Positions 17,165 through 25,185 of a stretch of 64,000 nucleotides of DNA are shown here, one piece after another (the first letter of the stretch is position 1; each line of letters begins with the position of its first letter). The DNA lies in assembly GCA_963817515.1 (NCBI GenBank), contig CAWFPJ010000031.1, positions 744,001 to 808,000 on the forward strand, given 5' to 3'. The notes below the pieces were generated by a model, which had not been told where the DNA came from, did not search any database, and saw nothing but the letters and a program-made list of their open reading frames with translations. This stretch comes from DATMNI01 sp963817515 (lineage in GTDB: Bacteria; Acidobacteriota; Terriglobia; Bryobacterales; Bryobacteraceae). The position numbers and the translations under genes were made by a program.

Positions 17165-19004
17165 TCCGGGAAGCCTGAAGCGGGGACGCTTCACATATTT
17201 TCCGGTGGTGCCCGGGCGTCTCGAGTTTGCCATCGAAGTGCGCCAGGCGATTCAGCGCGATCGGCCGCAGGTGATTGCGTTGGAACTGCCGGTCACCTTG
17301 CAGGATGCCTGGACGCGGGCAGTGGCGCGGCTGCCGGAAATCTCGCTGATCTTCTATCCCGACGAAAGCGGCGTCGAAAACCAGGCGGTATACGTACCCG
17401 TGGAGCCGGCGGACCCGTTCACCGAGGCCATCCGCACAGGCCTTGAGACCGGCGCGGAAATCGTATTTGCGGATCCGGACGCCGGCCAGCGCCCGCACCT
17501 GAAAGATGCCTATCCGGATTCGTACGCCGTTCGCCACATCGGCCTGGCGCGGTACATCGAGGCCTACCGCGTTTATCCGCAAGCCCGCTCGGAGGAGCTC
17601 TCTCAACACGCTGCGGGAATCGCCTGGAAATTGCAGGGCACCGATCCCACGGCCAACGTGCTGGTGGTGATCTCCCTGAACCTGCTTGACCCCGTCCTGG
17701 ACGCGATGGAGGAACCGCAGGCTCAGCCGATGGCCAGGATTCGCCGCGAGGGTATTGAGCTTTTTAACGCCCATCCGGAATCGTTGGCTGAGATCCTGCA
17801 GGAATATCCGGCGTTGCAGTGGCGCTATGAGAACTTCCGAAGTCTGCTCACGGACGCGAACCTGCCGGTGGACGCGAACCTGCCGGTGGACCTAAACCAG
17901 ATCGACCGCAGGCATGCCCAACTGGGGGTATTCCGCGACGCCGAAAAAGAGTATGAAGCCAATACCGGTGAACGGATCGCCCATTGGCAGCGGCACCTGC
18001 TGTCCCGCTACACGCGCAACCTTGCCCTCGCCGGGAACGACCTGGCCGCCGGCATCTTCGACCTCGCCGTGGCGGCGCGCAGCATCGTCGACGACAACTA
18101 TGCCTGGGATGTCTGGGAAGCCGCCGGCCGGTATCCGCCCCAAAAGGCGGAATCGGATCTGATGACCGTGCGAATCTCCGGAGACGAAGTCTGGATGAAT
18201 ACCCGGCGCATTCGCTTGCGCCGCCGCCTGCCCAGCACCAAACGGAGGCTCCGGCCCTACGGACTAAAACCGCGCAAAAAGGAGAAGACTCCGGGTGAGT
18301 GGGCCAGCCAGCTCAACGGTACCAGCATCTGCTCCTATCCTCCCGAAGACCTGGTCATTGAGGATTACGGCCGTTTCCTGAAAAAGAAGGGCAAGAGCTT
18401 CCTCTCGGAAGAACGCGTCCGGATCGAGCCATTCACTACATCGATTCTGGATGGAATCGACTTACGGGAAACCATACGCAAATGGTACGAAGGGCGCATT
18501 TATGTGCGCCAGTTCCAGAAAATCCAGGGCGAGGTTGGCTCCGTGGTGGTGATTTTCGACGAGGACCGCGACAACCGGTATCCTTACACCACCACCTGGC
18601 TCGGCGAGAACCAGAATGAATCGGATATGGCCTTCTATTCGACCTTCCCGTTCGACAACCTGGTGGGTCCAGGGATCGGGCGGGCCGAGTACGGCGGTTT
18701 TCTGATGAGTCTGCCGGCGCGCCGCATGTACGATGTCTGGCAGGACGCCGACTACGAATTCGCCGAATCCAAATCCGAGCGGCTGCTGCTCGCGGCTCTC
18801 GACTATTCGATCCAGCGGTACGTAGTCTATGTCGCGGCCAAGCCGCCGCGGTCGATTTTCAAAACCATCGCGTCGCGCGCCGGCCGAACGGTCATATATA
18901 TTCCTATCGGCCAGTTGTCACCGGTTTCGCTGAAAAAGATTCGCGTGGTTCACGTGCTGGACGGCTACGAGAAACGCGAGATTGCTAAAGACTACCTGTG
19001 GTAG
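17133..19004 (+). CDS. Large MoxR-coupled protein of unknown function, TraB/DUF5682-like N-terminus
   Basis: Intact 623 residues with no signal peptide or membrane segment. Residues ~20-220 (RFTYFPVVPGRLEFAIEVRQ, RPQVIALELPV, EIVFADPDAGQRP) have the layout of ChaN/TraB-like or DUF5682 domains, which act with MoxR ATPases elsewhere. This is inference from pattern. Residues ~225-370 are helical. Residues ~390-623 are a distinct unrecognised alpha/beta domain (YEGRIYVRQFQKIQGEVGSV, FDEDRDNRYPYTTTWLG, YAAKPPR-like strands). An 18-bp tandem duplication gives DANLPV twice (~residue 241). It overlaps moxR by 32 bases and ends 15 bases from a convergent gene. It may be the effector remodelled by the ATPase. 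Confidence 0.7.
   Translation: MPGETDLPLPDPGSLKRGRFTYFPVVPGRLEFAIEVRQAIQRDRPQVIALELPVTLQDAWTRAVARLPEISLIFYPDESGVENQAVYVPVEPADPFTEAIRTGLETGAEIVFADPDAGQRPHLKDAYPDSYAVRHIGLARYIEAYRVYPQARSEELSQHAAGIAWKLQGTDPTANVLVVISLNLLDPVLDAMEEPQAQPMARIRREGIELFNAHPESLAEILQEYPALQWRYENFRSLLTDANLPVDANLPVDLNQIDRRHAQLGVFRDAEKEYEANTGERIAHWQRHLLSRYTRNLALAGNDLAAGIFDLAVAARSIVDDNYAWDVWEAAGRYPPQKAESDLMTVRISGDEVWMNTRRIRLRRRLPSTKRRLRPYGLKPRKKEKTPGEWASQLNGTSICSYPPEDLVIEDYGRFLKKKGKSFLSEERVRIEPFTTSILDGIDLRETIRKWYEGRIYVRQFQKIQGEVGSVVVIFDEDRDNRYPYTTTWLGENQNESDMAFYSTFPFDNLVGPGIGRAEYGGFLMSLPARRMYDVWQDADYEFAESKSERLLLAALDYSIQRYVVYVAAKPPRSIFKTIASRAGRTVIYIPIGQLSPVSLKKIRVVHVLDGYEKREIAKDYLW
17853..17888 (+). repeat. 18-bp perfect tandem duplication
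   Basis: The unit GACGCGAACCTGCCGGTG occurs twice in a row, in frame, giving DANLPV-DANLPV in the MoxR-coupled protein. A third, diverged partial copy (GACCTAAACCAG) follows. The exact repeat suggests recent slippage. Confidence 0.9.
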
Positions 19005-19018
19005 GTCTTGTCGATAAA

Positions 19019-20434
19019 TTACGCGGCGGCGAACTCCAGACTCCTCACCTTTGCCGAAAGAGTGGTTCGCTTCAGGTGGAGCATTTCGGCGGCAGCTTTC
19101 TTGTTGCCACCGGTCTTGCGCAGCGCCTGGTCCAGGATGCTGCGTTCGATCACGGCCAGGGTTTGCTCGTAGTCCAGGCCGTCATCCGGAACCGAAACCA
19201 CGGGGAAGGCTGCGGGCGCGGCCGTCCGGGAGCGTGATGGAGATGGCAGAGGGAAATCCGACGGCGCCAGCATCAGGCGCTCACCGCTTAGAGCCACCGC
19301 CATCTCGATCGCGTTCTCCAGTTGCCGGACATTACCGGGCCAGGAATAGGTACCTAACCGTTGCACCGCTTCCGGAGTGAGCTTTTTCATGGGAATCTCT
19401 TCCAACCGGCAGACTTTCTCCACGAAATGGGCGGCTAAGGCGGCGGTATCTCCCTGTCTTTGCCTTAGCGGAGGCATGTGAAGAGGCACTACGTTCAGAC
19501 GATAGTAGAGGTCCTCGCGAAACTTGCCCTGTGCAATACGTTCCAACAGATCGCAATTGGTTGCCGCCACCACCCGAATATCCACGTGAATGGTTTCCGA
19601 GCTGCCCAAGCGTTGAAACTCCCGCTCCTGAAGCACGCGAAGGAATTTGGCCTGAAGCTCCATGGGCAACTCCCCGATTTCGTCGAGAAACAGCGTGCCG
19701 CCATGAGCCTGCTCGAACCGGCCGGTCCGGTTCTGAACCGCTCCCGTGAACGCGCCCCTGACGTGGCCGAACAGCTCCGCTTCCATCAGGTTTTCAGGAA
19801 GGGCGCTGCAATTCACCGCCACCATCGGCCCGTTTCGCCTGGTTCCGGCCATATGGAGAGCCCGTGCCGCCAACTCCTTACCTGTACCCGTCTCACCAGT
19901 AATCAGGACGGTTGCGCGGCGGCTGCCCACCATGCGAATGATGTGGCTCACCTGCCGCATTTCCCGGCTCTCCCCAACCAGCAGGCTGGTCCAGTCTTCG
20001 CGGCCCTGGTTTCCACTCTGGTTCCCAAACAAGTTCCCAGCCAATCGGGCCAAACCTTGAGTCCGTCGAGATTCAATGGCTTGCTCAATCAGGTCATGCT
20101 CAATCTGGGGGGAAGCCGCATCGGGCTCCAGAAACTGATACACACCCAGACGCGCCATCCTCACAGCGTCTGATAAGGTGGCGTCCGGGTCGCGCACCAG
20201 CACGGGAACGCCGGGTGCCAACCGCTGCACCTCTTCCAGCAACTCGGCCGGGTTCCAATGGGGTATCGGGAACTCCAACACTACGGCGTGGTATTCGCTG
20301 TGGCGCAGCTCTTCTAGCCCCCCATCCGGGTTCCGGAATTCGGTAATCCAGACCGCGGGGACATCCGGCGCTTCCAGCTTGTCCGCCAGGGGTCGGGCTA
20401 AAGCGTTGATCCATAAGAGTCGAGTGATTTCCAT
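19019..20434 (-). CDS. Sigma-54-dependent activator with degenerate receiver domain (FlrA/FleQ-like position)
   Basis: 471 residues from the ATG at 20434; an in-frame TTG at 20452 would add six. Residues ~1-120 look like a receiver domain, but the phospho-acceptor strand reads HAVVLEFPIP (Glu in place of Asp) and the usual KP near the end is missing, so it is probably not phosphorylated. The AAA+ domain has GETGTGKE, GAFTGA (sigma-54 contact) and GGTLFLDEIGELP. The C-terminal Fis-type helix-turn-helix reads TGGNKKAAAEMLHLKRTTL. Placed between motility gene groups and divergent from flgM, it is a candidate master regulator of flagellar genes. Confidence 0.85.
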   Translation of the reverse strand: MEITRLLWINALARPLADKLEAPDVPAVWITEFRNPDGGLEELRHSEYHAVVLEFPIPHWNPAELLEEVQRLAPGVPVLVRDPDATLSDAVRMARLGVYQFLEPDAASPQIEHDLIEQAIESRRTQGLARLAGNLFGNQSGNQGREDWTSLLVGESREMRQVSHIIRMVGSRRATVLITGETGTGKELAARALHMAGTRRNGPMVAVNCSALPENLMEAELFGHVRGAFTGAVQNRTGRFEQAHGGTLFLDEIGELPMELQAKFLRVLQEREFQRLGSSETIHVDIRVVAATNCDLLERIAQGKFREDLYYRLNVVPLHMPPLRQRQGDTAALAAHFVEKVCRLEEIPMKKLTPEAVQRLGTYSWPGNVRQLENAIEMAVALSGERLMLAPSDFPLPSPSRSRTAAPAAFPVVSVPDDGLDYEQTLAVIERSILDQALRKTGGNKKAAAEMLHLKRTTLSAKVRSLEFAAA

Positions 20435-20512
20435 ATCGATGTATACAGGCAATGCATCGGCAGATTCTCCAGAAAGCTTGAAGGAAATCTAAAACTTATT
20501 TTCGAGAACCAC

Positions 20513-20540
20513 TAAAGAGGCGCAGCCGGCCCGCCGATAT
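20513..20540 (+). promoter_or_regulatory. Sigma-28-like promoter of flgM
   Basis: TAAAGAGG at 20513-20520 and GCCGATAT at 20533-20540, against the sigma-28 consensus TAAAGTTT and GCCGATAA. The gap from TAAA to GCCGATAT is 16 bases instead of 15. It lies 29 bases before the flgM start, a sensible leader length. Recognition by the fliA product is inferred. Confidence 0.75.
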
Positions 20541-20569
20541 GTTATTCAGCCAAAGGTTGGTGTGTCGGT

Positions 20570-20878
20570 ATGAAAGTTTACGATAACAATTTGTCAAGTA
20601 CTTCAGCCGCCGATGTAGGGCGAGCGCAGGAAACCCAGAAGACGGATCGCAGCGAAGGCGCAAAAGGCGGAGCCATCAAGCCCAGCGGGTCAGTCGACCG
20701 GGTGGAGTTTTCGAGCGCGCTGGGAAGCCTTTCAAGGACGATGTCGGCCTCCGGATCTTCCAGGGCAAGTCAAGTGCAGGCGCTTGCCGCTCAGTATCAA
20801 AGCGGTAACTACCATCCGGATTCCGCGGCCACCAGCCATGCCATGGTGTCCGATGCCATCGCGGCAGGAACCAAATAG
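20570..20878 (+). CDS. flgM: FlgM, anti-sigma-28 factor
   Basis: 102 residues. N-terminal half is Ser/Thr/Lys-rich and probably disordered. The C-terminal half (VDRVEFSSALGSLSR, then RASQVQALAAQYQSGNYHPD) has the sigma-28-binding helices of FlgM and ends DAIAAGTK. The Q-Y-x-S-G-x-Y/N-H pattern is characteristic. FlgM holds FliA until the hook is complete and is then exported. A sigma-28-like promoter lies just upstream, giving feedback. It is followed after one base by the flgN-like gene. Confidence 0.88.
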   Translation: MKVYDNNLSSTSAADVGRAQETQKTDRSEGAKGGAIKPSGSVDRVEFSSALGSLSRTMSASGSSRASQVQALAAQYQSGNYHPDSAATSHAMVSDAIAAGTK

Positions 20879-20879
20879 G

Positions 20880-21269
20880 ATGGCGCGCGCGGACATGATG
20901 GAACAGCTCGTGGCGGCCCGCTCGGACGTAGAGTCGGCTTGCGAACTGCTGGTTACATCGTCAGCCGCGTCTCTCGATCGGTGCTCACGCGTGCTCGAAG
21001 CGGCAGGCCAGCGGCTAAGGCAGTCCCAGCCGCAGCTTGGCGCCACCGGGAACGCCACCACGAACTCCGGAGGAATCCGGGACACCACGGTGCTGGCTGA
21101 AGCCTACCGGCTGCAGGCGGCCGTCCGGCGCGCCGCTAGTCTACTTGAGGGCGCATCCGGGTTTCACCTCAATTGGAGCCGTTTGCGCGATGCCATGACC
21201 GGCGGCTACACGGGGTGCGGCGATCCGGCGCCGATACCACGAGGGAGCCGCATATCTATTCGCGGCTAA
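20880..21269 (+). CDS. FlgN-like export chaperone for hook-filament junction proteins
   Basis: 129 residues from the ATG at 20880; the longer frame upstream overlaps flgM and is not the gene. The protein is mostly helical (ADMMEQLVAARSDVESACEL, then LAEAYRLQAAVRRAASLLEG), as expected for the FlgN helical hairpin. Sequence alone gives weak support. Position between flgM and flgK/flgL is the classic flgN slot. FlgN carries FlgK and FlgL to FlhA. The start is one base after the flgM stop and the end 18 bases before flgK. Confidence 0.65.
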   Translation: MARADMMEQLVAARSDVESACELLVTSSAASLDRCSRVLEAAGQRLRQSQPQLGATGNATTNSGGIRDTTVLAEAYRLQAAVRRAASLLEGASGFHLNWSRLRDAMTGGYTGCGDPAPIPRGSRISIRG

Positions 21270-21287
21270 CTGAAGCGTACAACTGAA

Positions 21288-22718
21288 ATGTCCAACCTGC
21301 TCACCTCGCTGTTCAACTCCGCTTCGACGCTGGCAACTTACAGCCGGGTGCTCGACACGGCGCAGAACAATGTAGCCAACGCTTCTACTCCGGGCTACGC
21401 CAAACAAAGCATGGACCTGTACGCCCTGGCGTTTGATCCCGACTCCGGGCTGACCGGCGGCGTCCGCGCGGGAGAACTCGTAAGCTCCAGAAACGAATAC
21501 GCCGAACAGGCGGTACGGGCACAAGCAACTTCGCTGGGACAACAGCAGCAAATGGTCAGCAGCCTGACTAACATCCAGTCGGTTTTCGATATCTCCGGCG
21601 ACCAGGGCATACCGAAAGCCCTCAATGACCTGTTTCAAAGCTTCTCGGCCTGGGCCACCACTCCCAACAGTCAAGCCACGAGCCAGACCGTTATCCAGGG
21701 GGCCACGGAAGTCGCGCAAAGCTTTGCCAAAGCCGCCAGTGCACTGAGCGGCCAAGCCCACGATACCGAACTGCAGATCCAGCAAAACGTAAACCAGGTC
21801 AACCAACTGGTGGGTCAGCTTCAGAATTACAACAAACTGGCCATGGCGGGCAACACCGGCGATCCGGGCCTGGATGCCCAGGTTCACTCGACTCTCGAAA
21901 ATCTCTCCGGGCTGGTCAATTTTACGGCGACCACCCAGGCAGATGGTACGGTCACGGTGATGCTCAATGGCAATCAACTGCTGCTGGCCGCTGACAAACA
22001 GTACAAAATCAGTTACGGCCTTACCCAGTCCGACACGCCGCCGCCCACCTATCCAAACTCGCCGGCCACCGCTCAGATCAGAGCCGCGGATGGCACCGAT
22101 ATTACCGCCGCCACCACGGGCGGCCAGTTAGGGGCGCTATTGAATGTGCGCAACACCGTGCTGGCTTCCTACATAGGCGATGCCTACCAGCCCGGCGACT
22201 TGAATACGATGGCCAAGCAGTTCGCCGACCGCGTCAATCAGATTCTGACCTCCGGCAGCACTTCGGATGGGCAGCCGGGCGTCGCTCTTTTCACCTACGA
22301 CACCACCAACGATACGGCGGTGGCCAGCACGCTCGCGGTGGATCCCAACGTGACTCCGGACCAGTTGGTGGCATCCGATCCCGGACCACCGGCTGTCTCC
22401 AATGGAATTCCACTGGCCCTTTCCCAATTGACGACTCCTCTCCAGGACGCGGACAAGATCGACGGCGTCAGCTATACGGAGTTTTACGGAAGTCTGGCGG
22501 CGCGGGTCGGCGGCCAGTTGAGCGATTCGACGAATTCGCAAGAGGTCCAACAGTCGCTGCTGGCTCAAGCCCAGAACCTCCGGCAGCAGATTTCCGGAGT
22601 TTCTTTGGATGAAGAAGCTGCGATTCTTGTCGAATTCCAGCGGGCCTATCAGGCGAACTCAAAATTTATTACGGTGCTCGACCAACTCACGCAAACCACG
22701 ATCAACCTGATTCCATAA
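21288..22718 (+). CDS. flgK: FlgK, hook-filament junction protein 1
   Basis: Intact 476 residues. N-terminus (LLTSLFNSASTLATYSRVLD, then TAQNNVANASTPGYAKQ) and C-terminus (SLDEEAAILVEFQRAYQANS, then FITVLDQLTQTTINLI) are the paired D0 helices of FlgK. The middle carries the variable domains, including LNGNQLLLAADKQYKISYG. Length is a little under the 547 of Salmonella. It lies 18 bases after the flgN-like gene and 10 before flgL. FlgK is the first junction layer between hook and filament. Confidence 0.93.
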   Translation: MSNLLTSLFNSASTLATYSRVLDTAQNNVANASTPGYAKQSMDLYALAFDPDSGLTGGVRAGELVSSRNEYAEQAVRAQATSLGQQQQMVSSLTNIQSVFDISGDQGIPKALNDLFQSFSAWATTPNSQATSQTVIQGATEVAQSFAKAASALSGQAHDTELQIQQNVNQVNQLVGQLQNYNKLAMAGNTGDPGLDAQVHSTLENLSGLVNFTATTQADGTVTVMLNGNQLLLAADKQYKISYGLTQSDTPPPTYPNSPATAQIRAADGTDITAATTGGQLGALLNVRNTVLASYIGDAYQPGDLNTMAKQFADRVNQILTSGSTSDGQPGVALFTYDTTNDTAVASTLAVDPNVTPDQLVASDPGPPAVSNGIPLALSQLTTPLQDADKIDGVSYTEFYGSLAARVGGQLSDSTNSQEVQQSLLAQAQNLRQQISGVSLDEEAAILVEFQRAYQANSKFITVLDQLTQTTINLIP

Positions 22719-22728
22719 GGTACAGTCT

Positions 22729-23649
22729 ATGACGACGAATCTCAGCCCTTCCTCGGAAATCTTCCTGGCCAATATGGCGCGCGTCCAGAGACAGGTCGAC
22801 CTGGCGCAGCAACAGGCATCCTCCGGCAAGAAAGTAAGTGTGGCCTCCGATGCCCCCGACCAAATCGGCGCCATACTGCAACTCCGCGCCAACATGGCCC
22901 GGAATACACAAATCACGAGCAATCTGGGGTTGGCTTCGGCTGAGGCGAATGCCGCCGACAACGCGTTGAACGCCGCTACCAAGCTGATGGACCGCGCAGT
23001 CACGCTGGGCACCCAGGGAGCTAATTCCACAATGGATGCCGGTGACCGCCAGAACCTCGCGCTTGAGGTCCAGTCGCTTCAGGATCAGATGCTGGCCATC
23101 AGCGGCACCACGGTGCAAGGCCGGTACATCTTCAGCGGCGATCAGGACGGCAGCCCGTCTTATGGCGCCGACCCCACCGCAGCCAACGGAGTGCAGCGTC
23201 TATCCACGGCGCCGGCAACACGCAGGGTGGAAGATCCGTCAAGCGGATCGTTCGCGGTGCAGCAAACCGCCCAGTCCATTTTCGACAACCGGAACGCCGA
23301 CGACTCCCTGGCGCCCGACAACGTATTTGCCGCGCTAAACAGCCTGCGCGCAGCTTTGCAGAACAATGACACGGACGGAATCACCGCCGCTGTTGGCGCC
23401 CTCCGTAATGCATCCGGCCACCTCAGCGATTCCCAGGCTTTTTACGGCACGGTGGAGAACCGTATTCAGGATGCAACCAATTTCGCCGCTACCTACGCCG
23501 TGCAGCTAAAGACGGAACTGGGCCAGAAAGAGGACGCGGACATCACTAGCGCGGCGCTGATCATGAACCAGGGCACGCTGCAGCTTCAGGCAGCCTTCCA
23601 AATGGAGAGCAAGATGCCACGCACCACTCTGTTCGATTTTCTGGCCTGA
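22729..23649 (+). CDS. flgL: FlgL, hook-filament junction protein 3
   Basis: Intact 306 residues. N-terminal NMARVQRQVDLAQQQASSGK, then KVSVASDAPDQIGAILQLRA is flagellin-like, as is typical for FlgL. GTTVQGRYIFSGDQDGSPSY is the conserved FlgL core. The C-terminal helix (LKTELGQKEDADITSAALIM, then LQLQAAFQMESKM) completes the D0 pair. It ends the flgM-flgN-flgK-flgL operon. Its 3' end overlaps a convergent minus-strand frame by 64 bases. Confidence 0.93.
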   Translation: MTTNLSPSSEIFLANMARVQRQVDLAQQQASSGKKVSVASDAPDQIGAILQLRANMARNTQITSNLGLASAEANAADNALNAATKLMDRAVTLGTQGANSTMDAGDRQNLALEVQSLQDQMLAISGTTVQGRYIFSGDQDGSPSYGADPTAANGVQRLSTAPATRRVEDPSSGSFAVQQTAQSIFDNRNADDSLAPDNVFAALNSLRAALQNNDTDGITAAVGALRNASGHLSDSQAFYGTVENRIQDATNFAATYAVQLKTELGQKEDADITSAALIMNQGTLQLQAAFQMESKMPRTTLFDFLA

Positions 23650-23861
23650 AGCAGACCACGAGGCTTCGCCTTGCCTAGTCGAAAGGTGCGTGATCCGAAG
23701 CCGGCGCGTTCCACTCCCGGTGCGGAGCCGGGCGCGTCACCAGGGGCGCTCACTCCGGGACGCCCGTAAACGCCCGCCGGCGCGGATACCACTGTGCCGC
23801 CGCCAGACACGCTCTGCCTATAGGAATCGTAGTAGTAGGGATAAGGGTAGTGGTAAACCAT
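23586..23861 (-). CDS. Tyr/Pro-rich protein, possibly YgiB-like, start unclear
   Basis: From the ATG at 23861 it reads MVYHYPYPYYYDSYRQSVSG. The same open frame continues upstream to 23996 without an ATG and looks coding (GCDAIRARLPPFDEQACQEA, then GGYYWQGSWFP), so either a non-ATG start is used or the 5' end is damaged. The Cys-spaced segment followed by aromatic repeats resembles UPF0441/YgiB-type surface proteins. Similarity is weak. The C-terminal part overlapping flgL (KPRGLLQARKSNRVV...) does not look like the family, so a frame error near 23675 is possible. It lies directly after the PilZ gene. Confidence 0.4.
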   Translation of the reverse strand: MVYHYPYPYYYDSYRQSVSGGGTVVSAPAGVYGRPGVSAPGDAPGSAPGVERAGFGSRTFRLGKAKPRGLLQARKSNRVVRGILLSIWKAA

Positions 23862-23996
23862 GGGAAACCAGGACCCTTGCCAGTAATATCCTCCGCTTCG
23901 GACGGCTTCCTGGCAAGCCTGTTCATCAAAAGGTGGCAGCCGTGCACGGATCGCGTCGCAGCCCGACCGGGCGTCTTTGCCTTGGTAAGTAGCCGC

Positions 23997-24335
23997 TTAC
24001 TTCTTCGAGTATTCCAACAGCGTTTGCAGATCCAAAAGGTGCTGAGGTTTGTACGTCCTCTTCGACCACTTGGAGGTGGATACGAACTCAACCCCGATAA
24101 AGTATCCAATCTCGCGATACACGCAATACCGAACGTACCCGTTGAACGGCTGCCTGGAGCTCTCCCACTGGAATTCCGATCCCAAGGGGACGGGAATCTC
24201 CAGTTGCAGGCATGCGCCGGAGGGACAGATGTCCTCAAGCAGCGCAGTCGCCCGCTGCACTTTGCCAGTCTTGTCTTTCCAACAGACTTCCACCATGTCT
24301 GCGCACAACATGCGAGCTTCCGAACGCCGGTTCAT
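23997..24335 (-). CDS. PilZ-domain protein, probable c-di-GMP receptor
   Basis: Intact 112 residues, a stand-alone PilZ domain. It begins MNRRSEAR, giving the RxxxR c-di-GMP-binding motif, and has LEDICPSGACLQLEIP at the second motif ([DN]xSxxG expected; the Ser is a Cys here). C-terminal YREIGYFIGVEFVSTSKW is the usual PilZ strand pair. Binding is likely but the changed Ser could weaken it. Placement near flagellar genes suggests c-di-GMP control of motility, as with YcgR, though the YcgR N-terminal domain is absent. Confidence 0.78.
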   Translation of the reverse strand: MNRRSEARMLCADMVEVCWKDKTGKVQRATALLEDICPSGACLQLEIPVPLGSEFQWESSRQPFNGYVRYCVYREIGYFIGVEFVSTSKWSKRTYKPQHLLDLQTLLEYSKK

Positions 24336-24495
24336 AATCTCATATCGGCGCCGTCCGCCAAGACCTTTACAAATTCTGCGGACCGGCGCGCACGGCCTGT
24401 ACTAATCCTCACAGCCCATCCGTGGGAGCCTTCCGCGGGGGTATACTTCGGGCGTGGACCGATTGGATTTCAGTTCTCCACGGCGCCGCTCCATA

Positions 24496-25182
24496 ATGGG
24501 CCTCGACCCCGAGGCAGTGGCCTTGCCTGTCCTCCTCGCGCTGCTCTTCGCCATTCTCGCGGGCTGCGGGCACAAGAAGCACGCCCGCCATATTCCGCCT
24601 CCTCCAAAGCCTGGCATAACCCGGCCCGGCGATTCCGAAACCGGGGTCGCGAGCTGGTACGGTAAGCCATACCATGGCCGCCCCGCCGCTGATGGCGAGA
24701 TTTACGACATGGAGAAACTTGTGGCTGCCCACCGCACGCTCCCCTTCAACACCTGGGTTCGAGTTTACGACCTGGACAACAACAAGACTGTCGAGGTTCG
24801 CATCATCGATAGGGGCCCATTTGTGAATGGACGAATCATCGACCTCTCTCACGCCGCTGCGCGCGAACTTGAGATGATCGGGCCGGGCATCGCCCATGTG
24901 CGCGTCGAAGTGATTCGCGGCCCCGAACGCATGTCGTCCGCCGTTTTTGCGGTCCAGGTGGGCGTGTTTCGGGATCGTGGGAACGCGGAGCGGCTTCGCG
25001 GCCAGATGCAGTCCCTTTATGGCTCGGCCCGCGTGATCCAACGGGCGGAAAAGCCGGGTTTTTGGTTCGTATTGGTCGGTTCCGAGACCTCCGAGGACGC
25101 CGCCAAGGATCTGGCCGCCCGAATCCGGCAAAATTCTGTTGAGAAAAATAGCTGCTTCGTTGTACGAGTTGATACAGCGTAA
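24496..25182 (+). CDS. rlpA: RlpA-like lipoprotein with SPOR domain
   Basis: 228 residues from the ATG at 24496; an upstream in-frame start at 24454 would put 14 residues before the signal. Signal peptide LLALLFAILAGC ends in a lipobox, so it is an outer-membrane lipoprotein. The double-psi barrel domain (GVASWYGKPYHGRPAADGEI, then LPFNTWVRVYDLDNNKTV, IDRGPFVNGRIIDLSHAAA) has the RlpA catalytic Asp/His pattern. A SPOR domain (FAVQVGVFRDRGNAERLRGQ) at ~150-228 binds denuded septal glycan. It cleaves peptidoglycan at division sites. It is followed after three bases by a sigma-54 activator. Confidence 0.88.
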   Translation: MGLDPEAVALPVLLALLFAILAGCGHKKHARHIPPPPKPGITRPGDSETGVASWYGKPYHGRPAADGEIYDMEKLVAAHRTLPFNTWVRVYDLDNNKTVEVRIIDRGPFVNGRIIDLSHAAARELEMIGPGIAHVRVEVIRGPERMSSAVFAVQVGVFRDRGNAERLRGQMQSLYGSARVIQRAEKPGFWFVLVGSETSEDAAKDLAARIRQNSVEKNSCFVVRVDTA

Positions 25183-25185
25183 AAC

